In this document: one piece after another, positions 20,463 to 28,720 of the stretch | Position numbering within the stretch: the stretch's first letter is position 1 | Layout: every line of letters begins with the position of its first letter | From: Mycobacterium sp. ST-F2 | Lineage (GTDB): Bacteria; Actinomycetota; Actinomycetes; Mycobacteriales; Mycobacteriaceae | Direction of reading: 5' to 3' | Assembly: GCF_001905655.1 (NCBI RefSeq) | Contig: NZ_JMHT01000017.1 | Span: forward strand, 91,341 to 155,340 | Length of the DNA: 64,000 bases | The notes under the pieces: generated by a model | The model's input: the letters and a program-made list of their open reading frames with translations, nothing else | Database searches by the model: none | Told to the model about the DNA's origin: nothing | Position numbers and translations under genes: made by a program

Positions 20463-21614
20463 CTAAACCATCTCCTCGACGATCGATTCTGCCGTTCGTA
20501 CTGCGAGCTTTCCCGACATCAACAGTGGCAATAGTTGATCGCGCGTTCGTACCAACCTGTCATTCTCAATCCGAGTCGCCTCGAATATCGTTATCAGGCT
20601 GTTCTGCACTTCACCACAGCGTCGTTGATCACTAATTGACAATAGAGGCAACGTTAGTGAGCGGACGTCGCGAAGACTGACGTACGGCGCCATGTCGCTC
20701 TTATTCATCAGCGTCGCCGCCTGACGTTGCAGATCATCGCTCCGAAACCATCCACTTAGGTAGCCGGGGTCAACCTGGCAAGCATCTGTTACTCGAAAAA
20801 AACAGACCTGCGGGCTATAAACGACGGGTTCGACCGCGTCAGCGACGACAGCCACTCTCCCCACGGTTCCCTTGGTCGTGAGCACGATGTCGCCAGGCCG
20901 CGATGCTTTCGACCCGATCTGCCGTGAATAGTCGCTCGAGACATAGTCCCCGCCGCTCGGATATAGATACGAATCCCGCACGTCGCCCGCCCGCAAGATC
21001 CGTAACCCGGGACGTCCGTGCTCAATCTTTTTCGTCCTGTAACCGTCACTGAACTCGATCGCCCTGATATCCGCCAACTCTCCGATAGTCAACATCCGTG
21101 ACTCATTCGCCGCCACGGCCTCAAGAAAAAGAGTCCCAGCAAGATCTAGTAACGCTTGCGCGATTCTGTCGTTCACGGTGAGCTTGTCGTCAAGCGCAGC
21201 AAGTATGCTCGCGATCGACCTCTGAACCGTGACAGGCGGCCGCAGCACAGGAATGTTCTTCAGAAAGTTACGATTCAGGGACGGCTGAGCGCTACCGGAA
21301 TTGAAGCCGGTAAAGTCGATCGTCTGCAACAATCGGAAAACCCACTGAGAGTCGTTTCCTTTGAAGTCCTTTACGAACAGACACGTATTCAGTGGCCAGT
21401 ATGCACCTGCGACGTAAGTCGCAGTGCCGATTGCTGCGCCACTTCGTCCAATCGCGACACCTGGGCCGTCATAGGCTGCGCGATCGTGTGTTCCAGTGAT
21501 ACCGAACGATCCGATAACAGGTACGTCCCCAGGATTCCTCTCGGAAGCGGGCAGATCGTGCCCACGTTGAAGTTCCACGACGTCCTCGAACTGCACTAAC
21601 TGCCACTCATCCAT
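20463..21614 (-). CDS. hsdS: Type I restriction-modification specificity subunit
   Basis: A 383-residue HsdS with two target-recognition domains. The first ends in the conserved helix QPSLNRNFLKNIPVLRPP plus SIASILAALDDKLTVNDRIAQ; the second ends in SLRDVRSLTLPLLSISDQRR and a coiled coil (ENDRLVRTRDQLLPLLMSGKL). Each half reads one part of a split DNA target. ATG 21614 overlaps hsdM by 8 nt; an upstream in-frame start adds 21 residues within hsdM and is less likely. The sequence is visibly poorer in G+C than its neighbours, as expected for rapidly exchanged specificity genes. Confidence 0.93.
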   Translation of the reverse strand: MDEWQLVQFEDVVELQRGHDLPASERNPGDVPVIGSFGITGTHDRAAYDGPGVAIGRSGAAIGTATYVAGAYWPLNTCLFVKDFKGNDSQWVFRLLQTIDFTGFNSGSAQPSLNRNFLKNIPVLRPPVTVQRSIASILAALDDKLTVNDRIAQALLDLAGTLFLEAVAANESRMLTIGELADIRAIEFSDGYRTKKIEHGRPGLRILRAGDVRDSYLYPSGGDYVSSDYSRQIGSKASRPGDIVLTTKGTVGRVAVVADAVEPVVYSPQVCFFRVTDACQVDPGYLSGWFRSDDLQRQAATLMNKSDMAPYVSLRDVRSLTLPLLSISDQRRCGEVQNSLITIFEATRIENDRLVRTRDQLLPLLMSGKLAVRTAESIVEEMV

Positions 21615-23217
21615 CGAGCCGCTCCAACTGTTCCCGAACGACCTGCTCCAACCGAGCCGACTCGTCAAACGCCGCAAGCAGTTCTGTCTTCAGTCGTGCG
21701 ATCTTCTCTTCGATCGGCTCGCCATCGTCCTCGACTTCGGCAGCACCGACATACCGACCTGGCGTCAGCGCATAATCGGCGTCCTTGATCTCCGCCAACG
21801 TCGCCGACTTACAGAAGCCCGGAACATCTTCGTAGACAACACCCTTCGCCGCAGCCGAGGAAGATCCACGCCACGCATGGAAGGTGTCGCCAATCTTCAC
21901 AATGTCGTCATTCGACAGCGCACGCTCGGCGCGGTCGACCATGTAGCCCATCTCTCGGGCATCGATGAACAGCACTTGCCCGGTGCGATCGACAGACCCC
22001 TGTTTGCCCGCCGCCTTGTCCTTGGCAAAGAACCAGACGCAAACCGGAATACCGGTGCTGCGGAACAGTTGGGTTGGCAGTGCGATCATGCAGGACACCA
22101 GATCAGCTTCGACAATCTGGGCCCGAATCTGGCCTTCTCCGTTGGAGTTCGACGACATCGACCCGTTGGCCATAACCACGCCGGCCTTACCGCCGGGTGC
22201 CAACTTGTACAGGATGTGCTGGATCCAGGCGTAGTTGGCGTTGTTGGCCGGCGGCACCCCGTACCGCCATCGAGGGTCTTCCTCGTTGCGCGACCAGTCC
22301 TTGATATTGAACGGCGGATTGGCCAGTACATAGTCCATCTGGGTCTCGGCGTGCTGATCACGGGCGAAGGTATCGCCCCAGCGCGCGCCGAGGCCCTTGT
22401 TGTCGATGCCGTGGATAGCGAGGTTCATCTTCGCCATGCGCCAGGTCTCCTCAATGGACTCCTGGCCATACACCGCAATATCTTTCGGGTCGCCGTCGTG
22501 CTCGTAGATGAAGCGGTCGGTCTGCACGAACATGCCGCCCGAACCACAGCACGGGTCATACACCCGGCCCTTCGACGGCTCTAAGACCTCGACCAGGACT
22601 CGCACCACGCTCGGCGGCGTGAAGAACTCTCCACCCCGTTTGCCTTCCGCGCGGGCGAAGTTCCCGAGGAAGTACTCGTACACCTCGCCCATCAGGTCGC
22701 GTGCGCGACCGTCGCCCTGACGACTGAACCGCGCGCTGTTGAACAGGTCGATCAGCTCGCCGAGTCTGCGCTGATCGATGTTGTCTTTGTTGTAGATGCG
22801 CGGGAGCGTGCCACCCAGCGTCGGGTTGGCCTTCATCACGGCGTCCATGGCCTCGTCGATCAGCTGACCGATGGTCTTGGCGTCGCGGCCTTTCGCGTTC
22901 TCGGCAAGGAACGTCCACTGCGCGGTCGGTGGCACCACGAAGACGCCATAACCCTGGTACTCCTCAGGGTCGTCGATCAGATCTTCGATCTGATCTGCTT
23001 CCATACCGTCGGCCACCAGCTCCGCCCGAATCGCCTCGCGCCGTTCGTCATACGCATCCGAGACGTACTTCAGGAACACCAGGCCCAGGATCACGTCTTT
23101 GTACTGGCTGGCGGACAGTGACCCACGGAGTTTGTCCGCGGCCTTCCACAGCGTGTCCTTGAGTTCCTTCATGGTCGACGGCGCCTGGGGCTCGTCGGCC
23201 TTCTTACGGGGTGGCAT
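21607..23217 (-). CDS. hsdM: Type I restriction-modification methyltransferase subunit (N6-adenine)
   Basis: A 536-residue HsdM. The N-terminal helical domain (ELKDTLWKAADKLRGSLSASQYKDVILGLVFLKYVSD) binds HsdS. The SAM motif DPCCGSGGMF (about residue 222) and catalytic NPPFN (about 297) are intact, so it should methylate adenine at the HsdS target. The TGATG junction couples it to the upstream HTH protein (1-nt overlap). M. tuberculosis HsdM (Rv2756c) lies at the same backbone site, but this protein's operon partners differ. Confidence 0.96.
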   Translation of the reverse strand: MPPRKKADEPQAPSTMKELKDTLWKAADKLRGSLSASQYKDVILGLVFLKYVSDAYDERREAIRAELVADGMEADQIEDLIDDPEEYQGYGVFVVPPTAQWTFLAENAKGRDAKTIGQLIDEAMDAVMKANPTLGGTLPRIYNKDNIDQRRLGELIDLFNSARFSRQGDGRARDLMGEVYEYFLGNFARAEGKRGGEFFTPPSVVRVLVEVLEPSKGRVYDPCCGSGGMFVQTDRFIYEHDGDPKDIAVYGQESIEETWRMAKMNLAIHGIDNKGLGARWGDTFARDQHAETQMDYVLANPPFNIKDWSRNEEDPRWRYGVPPANNANYAWIQHILYKLAPGGKAGVVMANGSMSSNSNGEGQIRAQIVEADLVSCMIALPTQLFRSTGIPVCVWFFAKDKAAGKQGSVDRTGQVLFIDAREMGYMVDRAERALSNDDIVKIGDTFHAWRGSSSAAAKGVVYEDVPGFCKSATLAEIKDADYALTPGRYVGAAEVEDDGEPIEEKIARLKTELLAAFDESARLEQVVREQLERLDG

Positions 23218-25094
23218 CAGTTTCCTCTCTGCGGTGCATCTGCACCGACGGTCATGGGTGCGGCGTCGAGGGTCAGGGCTCCCGCGGCGACGCCGTCGAT
23301 CAATGCGCTGGTCAAGTCTTTTGCAGCGGCGGCTCTCTGCCGGAGCTCACGCTCGAAGGCATCCACCTCAGCCAGCGCCTCTTCGAGTCGTTGTGCTTCT
23401 GCGCCGGTCATTACTGGAACCGACCAGCTCTGCCACTCCGATGGCGCTGCAGGCAGTCGGTTGATCGCGGCGGCCAGTAGTCGCGGCCCGATCTCCGCAG
23501 TCGCCTCAAGTCGAAGAATACGGGCCGGGGACGCCACCATCGACCCACCGCGCACGTCCACCCAGGCCTGCGGTCGCGGATGCTCCACGAACACAACATC
23601 GCCAGGATTGGTACGGGCCGATCGCGGATAGCGTTGCTCGGCGTCGACGGGATCAAAGCGGGCGGCCCCCGATACAGGCTCCGGCAAAACGTTGACGGTG
23701 CCGTTGGGATCCGCGAAGGCCAGGTCAATCCGGTTGCCTCGCTTAAGAGTCAGCTTTCCGTCCGCCCTCAACTGGCCGAGTGACCGCTGTGCGACCTGAA
23801 GCCGTCCGGGAGACGGCTGCACGAGAACGTCCAAGGGCGCCAGCGGCACGCTGGTGGTCAGCGTCGCGGCGTGAACCGCTTCGACATGATTCCCGGTGTT
23901 GAGCAGCCTCATCCGCGGTGGTTGCACACCGCGTGGAACGAGAGCGCCACCGGCCAAAATCGTCGACACGTCGCCGAGACGGCCGTAACGGAATGCCCTA
24001 CCTGATTCACCCGACAACGCCGCCGCAACGTCGGCAGCCACATCGTCGTTCGCAATAGTGTCGGCAGCGCACAGATCTCCCACCACAGGGCGCTGCCGAC
24101 GAGCGTCGCCCAGACAAACCCAGAGTGCCAAGCTCTGTCGATGCGCCTCACGCCAGTAGCCGCGCGGAAGCCGAAGTGCGGCAACCACATTCTCGATACG
24201 AAGCACACTTGCCCGCCTGCCCTGCAGCGGCCCGGTCAAGTCGTCGGCGAGGATTGACGCCGGCCCGACGACGATCGCGATATGACCTGCCTCCAAGTCA
24301 AGGACCACGTCGTCCACCGCGTCGAGCACATCGGCCGGTTCGCGACCGACAACTGACGTGAATGAGAGTAATGTCGGCCGCGATGGTTCGCCCAGTTGCA
24401 CACCGCGAATGAGAGCGCGGCGTGCGATACCCCGCTCGGTCGTCGTGATTGCGGTAGCGGCCTCGCCGGCGACGTCGAGGGACAACTCACTGCCATCCAC
24501 ACTCAGCGCCACACCGTCTCCGCCGAGATAAACAACACACGCGCTGACGACGCTCGCAATCAAATCCGTTGCAGCAGAAGACAGATTCCGCGCAGCCTCC
24601 CTCCGGCCGAGCTGCCCTTCCTCTACCCGTTGCAAGGCGTCGACGGCGCCGAATGACGCCGCCAGAAGCTGGTCTGTGTAGTCGAGGACCGCATCAGCGG
24701 CATGGAGACGACTGAGCTCACGCAACAGGATGCGATCATCCGGGTCGCATTCCGCGGCACGCCGCACCCGGTAGGCATGCGAGGTGCCGGCCAGATCCTC
24801 ACCGGTAAGGACATGCCAAGCCAACAACGTCACGACATCCTCAAGCGCCGCCTCGATGGGTACAGCGATTGCCGGAGCGTCATCGACAACATCTGGGTTG
24901 TTGCCCCGGCCGGTCCGCTTGAGGTACTCAACGACGTCGGCTACGTCGAACCGATCTTGACCATCAACCCGCTCGATGGCGGTAGGAAAGGGATGAGACA
25001 CGCCGCGAACAAGCGGTCGATTTCGCCATGTGCTGACAACCGCGCGGCGTACCTTGGCGAGATCGGCCATGTCCTGCAACGTCATCGTCGGCAT
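23217..25094 (-). CDS. HTH protein with degenerate N6-methylase-like core and HsdS-like C-terminus
   Basis: A 625-residue first gene of the R-M operon. Residues 3-70 look like a MerR/excisionase-type DNA-binding domain (TLQDMADLAKVRRAVVSTWRNRP ... RFDVADVVEYLKRTGRGNN). The middle (about 290-345: AIVVGPASILADDL ... RIENVVAALRLPRGYW) follows the late part of an N6_Mtase fold, but I find neither the SAM motif (DPxCGSG) nor NPPY/F. The C-terminal half resembles an HsdS target domain with a terminal coiled coil (EAQRLEEALAEVDAFERELRQ). ATG 25094 is chosen for its GGGGAGG site; a longer frame runs over the upstream palindrome. Role unknown: possibly regulator or accessory specificity factor. Confidence 0.7.
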   Translation of the reverse strand: MPTMTLQDMADLAKVRRAVVSTWRNRPLVRGVSHPFPTAIERVDGQDRFDVADVVEYLKRTGRGNNPDVVDDAPAIAVPIEAALEDVVTLLAWHVLTGEDLAGTSHAYRVRRAAECDPDDRILLRELSRLHAADAVLDYTDQLLAASFGAVDALQRVEEGQLGRREAARNLSSAATDLIASVVSACVVYLGGDGVALSVDGSELSLDVAGEAATAITTTERGIARRALIRGVQLGEPSRPTLLSFTSVVGREPADVLDAVDDVVLDLEAGHIAIVVGPASILADDLTGPLQGRRASVLRIENVVAALRLPRGYWREAHRQSLALWVCLGDARRQRPVVGDLCAADTIANDDVAADVAAALSGESGRAFRYGRLGDVSTILAGGALVPRGVQPPRMRLLNTGNHVEAVHAATLTTSVPLAPLDVLVQPSPGRLQVAQRSLGQLRADGKLTLKRGNRIDLAFADPNGTVNVLPEPVSGAARFDPVDAEQRYPRSARTNPGDVVFVEHPRPQAWVDVRGGSMVASPARILRLEATAEIGPRLLAAAINRLPAAPSEWQSWSVPVMTGAEAQRLEEALAEVDAFERELRQRAAAAKDLTSALIDGVAAGALTLDAAPMTVGADAPQRGN

Positions 25095-25165
25095 ATTCAC
25101 CTCCCCAAGGCCGATTAGCTCCAGCTCAACGTAAGCCTCGGTCCATCTGCGGTCAATGAGCATCA

Positions 25166-25185
25166 CTGATAAGCCCGCTTATCAG
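25166..25185. promoter_or_regulatory. Perfect 20-bp operator-like palindrome between divergent operons
   Basis: CTGATAAGC-CC-GCTTATCAG has 9-bp perfect arms. It lies 71 nt before the HTH/hsdMSR operon start and 85 nt before the start of the divergent coiled-coil gene, so one bound regulator could control both. The HTH protein encoded next door is the obvious candidate; this is inferred. Confidence 0.6.
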
Positions 25186-25270
25186 ATTCAATCATTGTCG
25201 ATACGAGTCGATTGGCAGCACTCTTGCGTCACCCGCCGGAACCAACCGGCACTCACCGCAAGGAGTAGCC

Positions 25271-26689
25271 ATGAGCAACCCGAACACCGCGCACTTGGAC
25301 GTCGCCGCCAACGCCGTCGTCATCAACCGGCTGACCGTCCAGGACAAAGACCTCACCCGTGAAGCGCAGCGCTGGACGACCGGGGAACGCGGACCCGTCG
25401 TCGATGACGCCGACGTCCTCACAGCAGCCGACATGTCCGCCTTCGTGACCGAAGCGCTCAAGATCGGCGCCCACGCGCTGTCGGCCACCGGCCAATCCCA
25501 GGACTCCCGTGCCCTCGAACGAATGATCAAAGAGGTCGGCGACAAGACCGCGGCGACATCGGTTCAGGCAGCCGAACTGACCGACCGCACCGTCAAGGAC
25601 GCCACCAAGACCATGACGAAGGCCGCCGAGGATGCGAAGAAGGCGATCGTCGAGGCCGACAAGACCAGCCGCAAGGAGTTCACCGATTCGGTGGCCGCGG
25701 CGAAGACCGAACTGAGCACCGAAGTCCGCCGGATCTTCGCCGGCGACAGCCCCGAACTGCTCGAGAAGCTCCAACCGCTGCTCGACAAGTTCGGCGCTGA
25801 CCTGGATGCCAAGAGCTCGGCCAGTATCACCGAAGTTCTGGCCAAGGCGGTCAAGCAGTTCGATCCGACTGACCCGACCTCTCCGATGGCCAAACACACC
25901 GCGGGTCTGGAAGCACGTCAACTCCAGCTGACCGAGCTGATCGGCAAGAACCACGCGACCATCGCCCAGAAGGTGGACGAACTCGGCGTGGCGCTCAAGG
26001 TCCAAGCTGCGCAGGACAAAGTCAGCAAGGTGACGCCGATCAAGGGCGACACTTACGAGAACCAGGTCAACATCGTGTTGGCCGAGGTCGCGGCGGGCCT
26101 TGGTGATGAGTACACCGATACCCGTTCCACCGTTGGGCACCTGCCCCGGTCCAAGAAAGGCGACGGCCTGCTCACGGTCGACGGCGGCCTCGCACGCGTG
26201 GTGATCGAAATGACGGACTCGGCCCGTGCGGGGTGGACCGAGTACCTGGACGAGGCCGAGCGCAACCGACAGGCGGCGGCATCGCTCGGCCTCGTCCGAA
26301 CCACCGACCAGAACGGGGGCCGCTCGATCCGGGTGCTCGGGTCGCGGCGAATCGTGCTCGCGTTCGATCCGACTTCCGACGACCCCGATCTGGTGCGCAC
26401 CGTCGTGTTGTTGCTGCGAGCCGCAGCCGTGGCCGCCGCCACGCGTCACGGTGCCGAACAGTTGTCCACCGCTGAGGAGAAGATCACCGCGGCCGTCGCC
26501 CAGTTGGCCCGCATCGACGACATCAAGAAGGCGGCGAGCTCCATCCACAAGAACGCCGACAAGATCGAGAGCGGCTGCACCGCAGTCACTTCTGGTATCC
26601 AGCGGCTGCTGTCGGAGGCTCTCGCGGCACTGGCGGACGTGCAATCCGCTTCGGACATCACCGATACGCCCGGCGACGCCGTCGCCTGA
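25271..26689 (+). CDS. Coiled-coil protein with a DUF2130/PD-(D/E)xK-like C-terminal domain
   Basis: A 472-residue soluble protein. Residues about 70-250 are Lys/Ala/Glu-rich coiled coil (TDRTVKDATKTMTKAAEDAKK). Then comes a domain (about 255-390) that begins KGDTYENQVNIVLAEVA and contains GDGLLTVDGG, VVIEMTDS, GWTEYLDEAERNRQAAASLGL and RRIVLAFDP. The order recalls DUF2130/RmuC-type nuclease folds, but the usual ExK reads EMT, so catalytic Lys may be missing. A C-terminal helical tail follows. ATG has AAGGAG. It is transcribed away from the R-M operon and shares its control region. Function unknown; a DNA-associated defence role is a guess. Confidence 0.65.
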   Translation: MSNPNTAHLDVAANAVVINRLTVQDKDLTREAQRWTTGERGPVVDDADVLTAADMSAFVTEALKIGAHALSATGQSQDSRALERMIKEVGDKTAATSVQAAELTDRTVKDATKTMTKAAEDAKKAIVEADKTSRKEFTDSVAAAKTELSTEVRRIFAGDSPELLEKLQPLLDKFGADLDAKSSASITEVLAKAVKQFDPTDPTSPMAKHTAGLEARQLQLTELIGKNHATIAQKVDELGVALKVQAAQDKVSKVTPIKGDTYENQVNIVLAEVAAGLGDEYTDTRSTVGHLPRSKKGDGLLTVDGGLARVVIEMTDSARAGWTEYLDEAERNRQAAASLGLVRTTDQNGGRSIRVLGSRRIVLAFDPTSDDPDLVRTVVLLLRAAAVAAATRHGAEQLSTAEEKITAAVAQLARIDDIKKAASSIHKNADKIESGCTAVTSGIQRLLSEALAALADVQSASDITDTPGDAVA

Positions 26690-26721
26690 TCCGATCACCC
26701 CAACTCTGAGAAGGAACAACC

Positions 26722-27162
26722 ATGAACCGCATCGCACTCAACACCATCGTCATCGCCCCGGCCCTTGTCGCTCTGGCGGCTGGATGCGCGGCAACCGAGA
26801 AAGCCAGGTCGGGAAGCAGCCTTGCCACCGGATCGTCCGCTGTCACCACCCCGACCAAATCCAAAGCAGCACCGCCTACGCCGGCCGACTTCATCGTCGG
26901 CGTGATCATCACCGAACAGAAATGCTTCGGATCGGCCGGCTGCAACTACCACTACACCATCAATCCTCAATACCTCAGCACCAAGCCGCTACCCGACAAG
27001 ACAACGGTTGTCTTCACCGTCACCGGTGGGGACCAGGATCAGGTCGGCAACTTCATCATCGATGCCAGCGGCACAGCCACGTTCGACCGCGAGACGTCGA
27101 TCTCGGGCCAGGAGAACGCGAACCTGAAGGCCACCGTCACCCAAGTCATTCCAGGCCGGTGA
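26722..27162 (+). CDS. Small secreted lipoprotein, unknown function
   Basis: A 146-residue protein with a lipoprotein signal peptide: a hydrophobic segment and lipobox LAAGC with the acylated Cys at about residue 22. The linker is Ser/Thr-rich (SGSSLATGSSAVTTPTKSK). The mature domain has a Cys pair (KCFGSAGCNY), likely a disulphide, and a beta-rich sequence ending ANLKATVTQVIPG. I do not recognise the family. It follows the coiled-coil gene by 32 nt with its own AGAAGGA site and is probably in the same transcript. Confidence 0.7.
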   Translation: MNRIALNTIVIAPALVALAAGCAATEKARSGSSLATGSSAVTTPTKSKAAPPTPADFIVGVIITEQKCFGSAGCNYHYTINPQYLSTKPLPDKTTVVFTVTGGDQDQVGNFIIDASGTATFDRETSISGQENANLKATVTQVIPGR

Positions 27163-27168
27163 GTCGGC

Positions 27169-27387
27169 ATGACATACAACACCGCAGTGTTGGACGCGCC
27201 GTGTCCCTCGCCATACAAAGATGACTTTCCGAAGGAACGGCAGGCGAGGGCGGCGGTCCGTGCGATGCGCAAACGCGGCAAACGCGGCAGAGGCAAGTAC
27301 GTCCCGCAACAGCCGTACCGATGCGGTTGCGGGATGTTTCACCTCAACCATGCACAGCGTCGCACTGATGGCCGGCTGAGGATCTAA
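27169..27387 (+). CDS. Small basic protein with a zinc-ribbon-like CxC-x3-H motif
   Basis: A 72-residue Arg/Lys-rich protein. The C-terminal YRCGCGMFHLN resembles the YxCxCGxxHL half-ribbon found in small phage and plasmid proteins, with a cluster of basic residues before it (RKRGKRGRGK). It begins 6 nt after the lipoprotein stop and its stop overlaps the convergent glycosylase-like gene by 4 nt. Function unknown; it may bind nucleic acid. Confidence 0.6.
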   Translation: MTYNTAVLDAPCPSPYKDDFPKERQARAAVRAMRKRGKRGRGKYVPQQPYRCGCGMFHLNHAQRRTDGRLRI

Positions 27388-28586
27388 GCCCGACGCTTCA
27401 ACTCCGCCACCAGGTCACCGCGCTCCCCGACGGTCACGTCGTCGACGCCGAGCCACGCCGCCATCGACTGCAGCTCCGGCACCAGCGCCGCGGCCACCCG
27501 CGCCCGGTCCTGGCCGTCCTCGGCGAACGCACCGACCACATGGAGTGCGTCAGGGGTTCGTTTCAGGTCGACGCGCGCGACCAATTGGCCGTCGAGCAGA
27601 AACGGCCAGACGTAGTAACCGAATTGGCGCTTCGCGGCCGGGGTGTAGATCTCGATCCGGTAGTGGAAACCGAACAGTCGCTCGACTCGGGGCCGGAAGA
27701 AGATCAGCGGGTCGAACGGGCACAACAGCGCCGTTCCGCGGTCGGTCCGCGGGACTTTCTGCCCGGCACGCAGGTAGGCCGGCACCCCGTCGATCGCGAC
27801 GGGCTCGAGCTCTCCGGACGCCACCAGCGCCGCCAGCGCGGGCTTCACCTGACGCGCGCCCAGGCGGAAATAGTCGCGGATATCGGCCTCGGTCCCCACA
27901 CCCAGCGCCCCGGCGGCCTTGAGCACCAACTGCCGGACCGCCTCGTCGTCGGACACCTCCCGGGCCAGCACCTCCGCCGGCAACACCCGTTCGACCAGGT
28001 CGTAGTGCCGCGCGAACCCGGCCCGAGTGGCGGTGGTGAGCACACCCGACGACCACAGCGCCTCGGCCACCCACTTGGTGTCACTGCGCCCCCACCACGG
28101 CCCCTTGGCGCCTCGGGGTTCGGCCTCGAGGTGGGCCTCGATCTGTCCGGCGGTCGACGGCCCGAGTTCGGCGACGGCGGCGACGATCTTCTCGGCCAGC
28201 TCACCGTTGCGTTTGACGATCTCCGTGCCCCAGCGACCGTGGGTGTATTCGCGCATCCGCCAGCGCAGCAGCGGCCAGTCGTCGACCGGCAACAACGCGG
28301 CCTCGTGCGCCCAATATTCGATGAGATGCCGCGGCGAGCGCGCACTGTGGCTCCACGCCAGCGCGTCGAGAGCGTCCCGATCGTAGGGGCCGAGCCGGCT
28401 GAACACCGGCGCGTAATGCGCCCGGACGCAGACCGATACCGAATCCAGCTGCAGCACTTGTATTCTGGACAGCAAACGCTTCAGGTGTGCCCGGGTTACC
28501 GGTCCGGTCGGCTTGGGTTCGTGAAAGCCCTGGGCGGCGACGGCGATGCGACGGGCCTGGACCGTGGTGAGTGCTGCCACTGTCAC
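27384..28586 (-). CDS. YcaQ/AlkX-like winged-helix protein (interstrand-crosslink DNA glycosylase family)
   Basis: A 400-residue HTH_42 (DUF1006) protein. The catalytic-type QxD motif (VLQLDSVSV, Gln46/Asp48) and the following RAHYAPVFSRLG match the YcaQ/AlkX family, which unhooks DNA interstrand crosslinks and alkylated bases. Later blocks (WAHEAALLP, LLCPFDPLIFFRPRVERLFGF, YVWPFLLDGQLVARVDLK) are also typical. The start is uncertain: GTG 28586 gives VTVAALTTVQARR, the usual family start, while ATG 28619 adds 11 residues. It is divergent from the topoisomerase operon. Confidence 0.85.
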   Translation of the reverse strand: MTVAALTTVQARRIAVAAQGFHEPKPTGPVTRAHLKRLLSRIQVLQLDSVSVCVRAHYAPVFSRLGPYDRDALDALAWSHSARSPRHLIEYWAHEAALLPVDDWPLLRWRMREYTHGRWGTEIVKRNGELAEKIVAAVAELGPSTAGQIEAHLEAEPRGAKGPWWGRSDTKWVAEALWSSGVLTTATRAGFARHYDLVERVLPAEVLAREVSDDEAVRQLVLKAAGALGVGTEADIRDYFRLGARQVKPALAALVASGELEPVAIDGVPAYLRAGQKVPRTDRGTALLCPFDPLIFFRPRVERLFGFHYRIEIYTPAAKRQFGYYVWPFLLDGQLVARVDLKRTPDALHVVGAFAEDGQDRARVAAALVPELQSMAAWLGVDDVTVGERGDLVAELKRRA

Positions 28587-28720
28587 ATCGTGGCGCAGAC
28601 CACCGACAAACTCGCGCATGGATCTGCAAGGTTGTCGGCCGAACCGCCTACCATTCCTGCGGCACACCCTGTATTGGGGCTTCGGTCGCTCCCGACCGGC
28701 CCTGACGGAAAGGACCAGCA

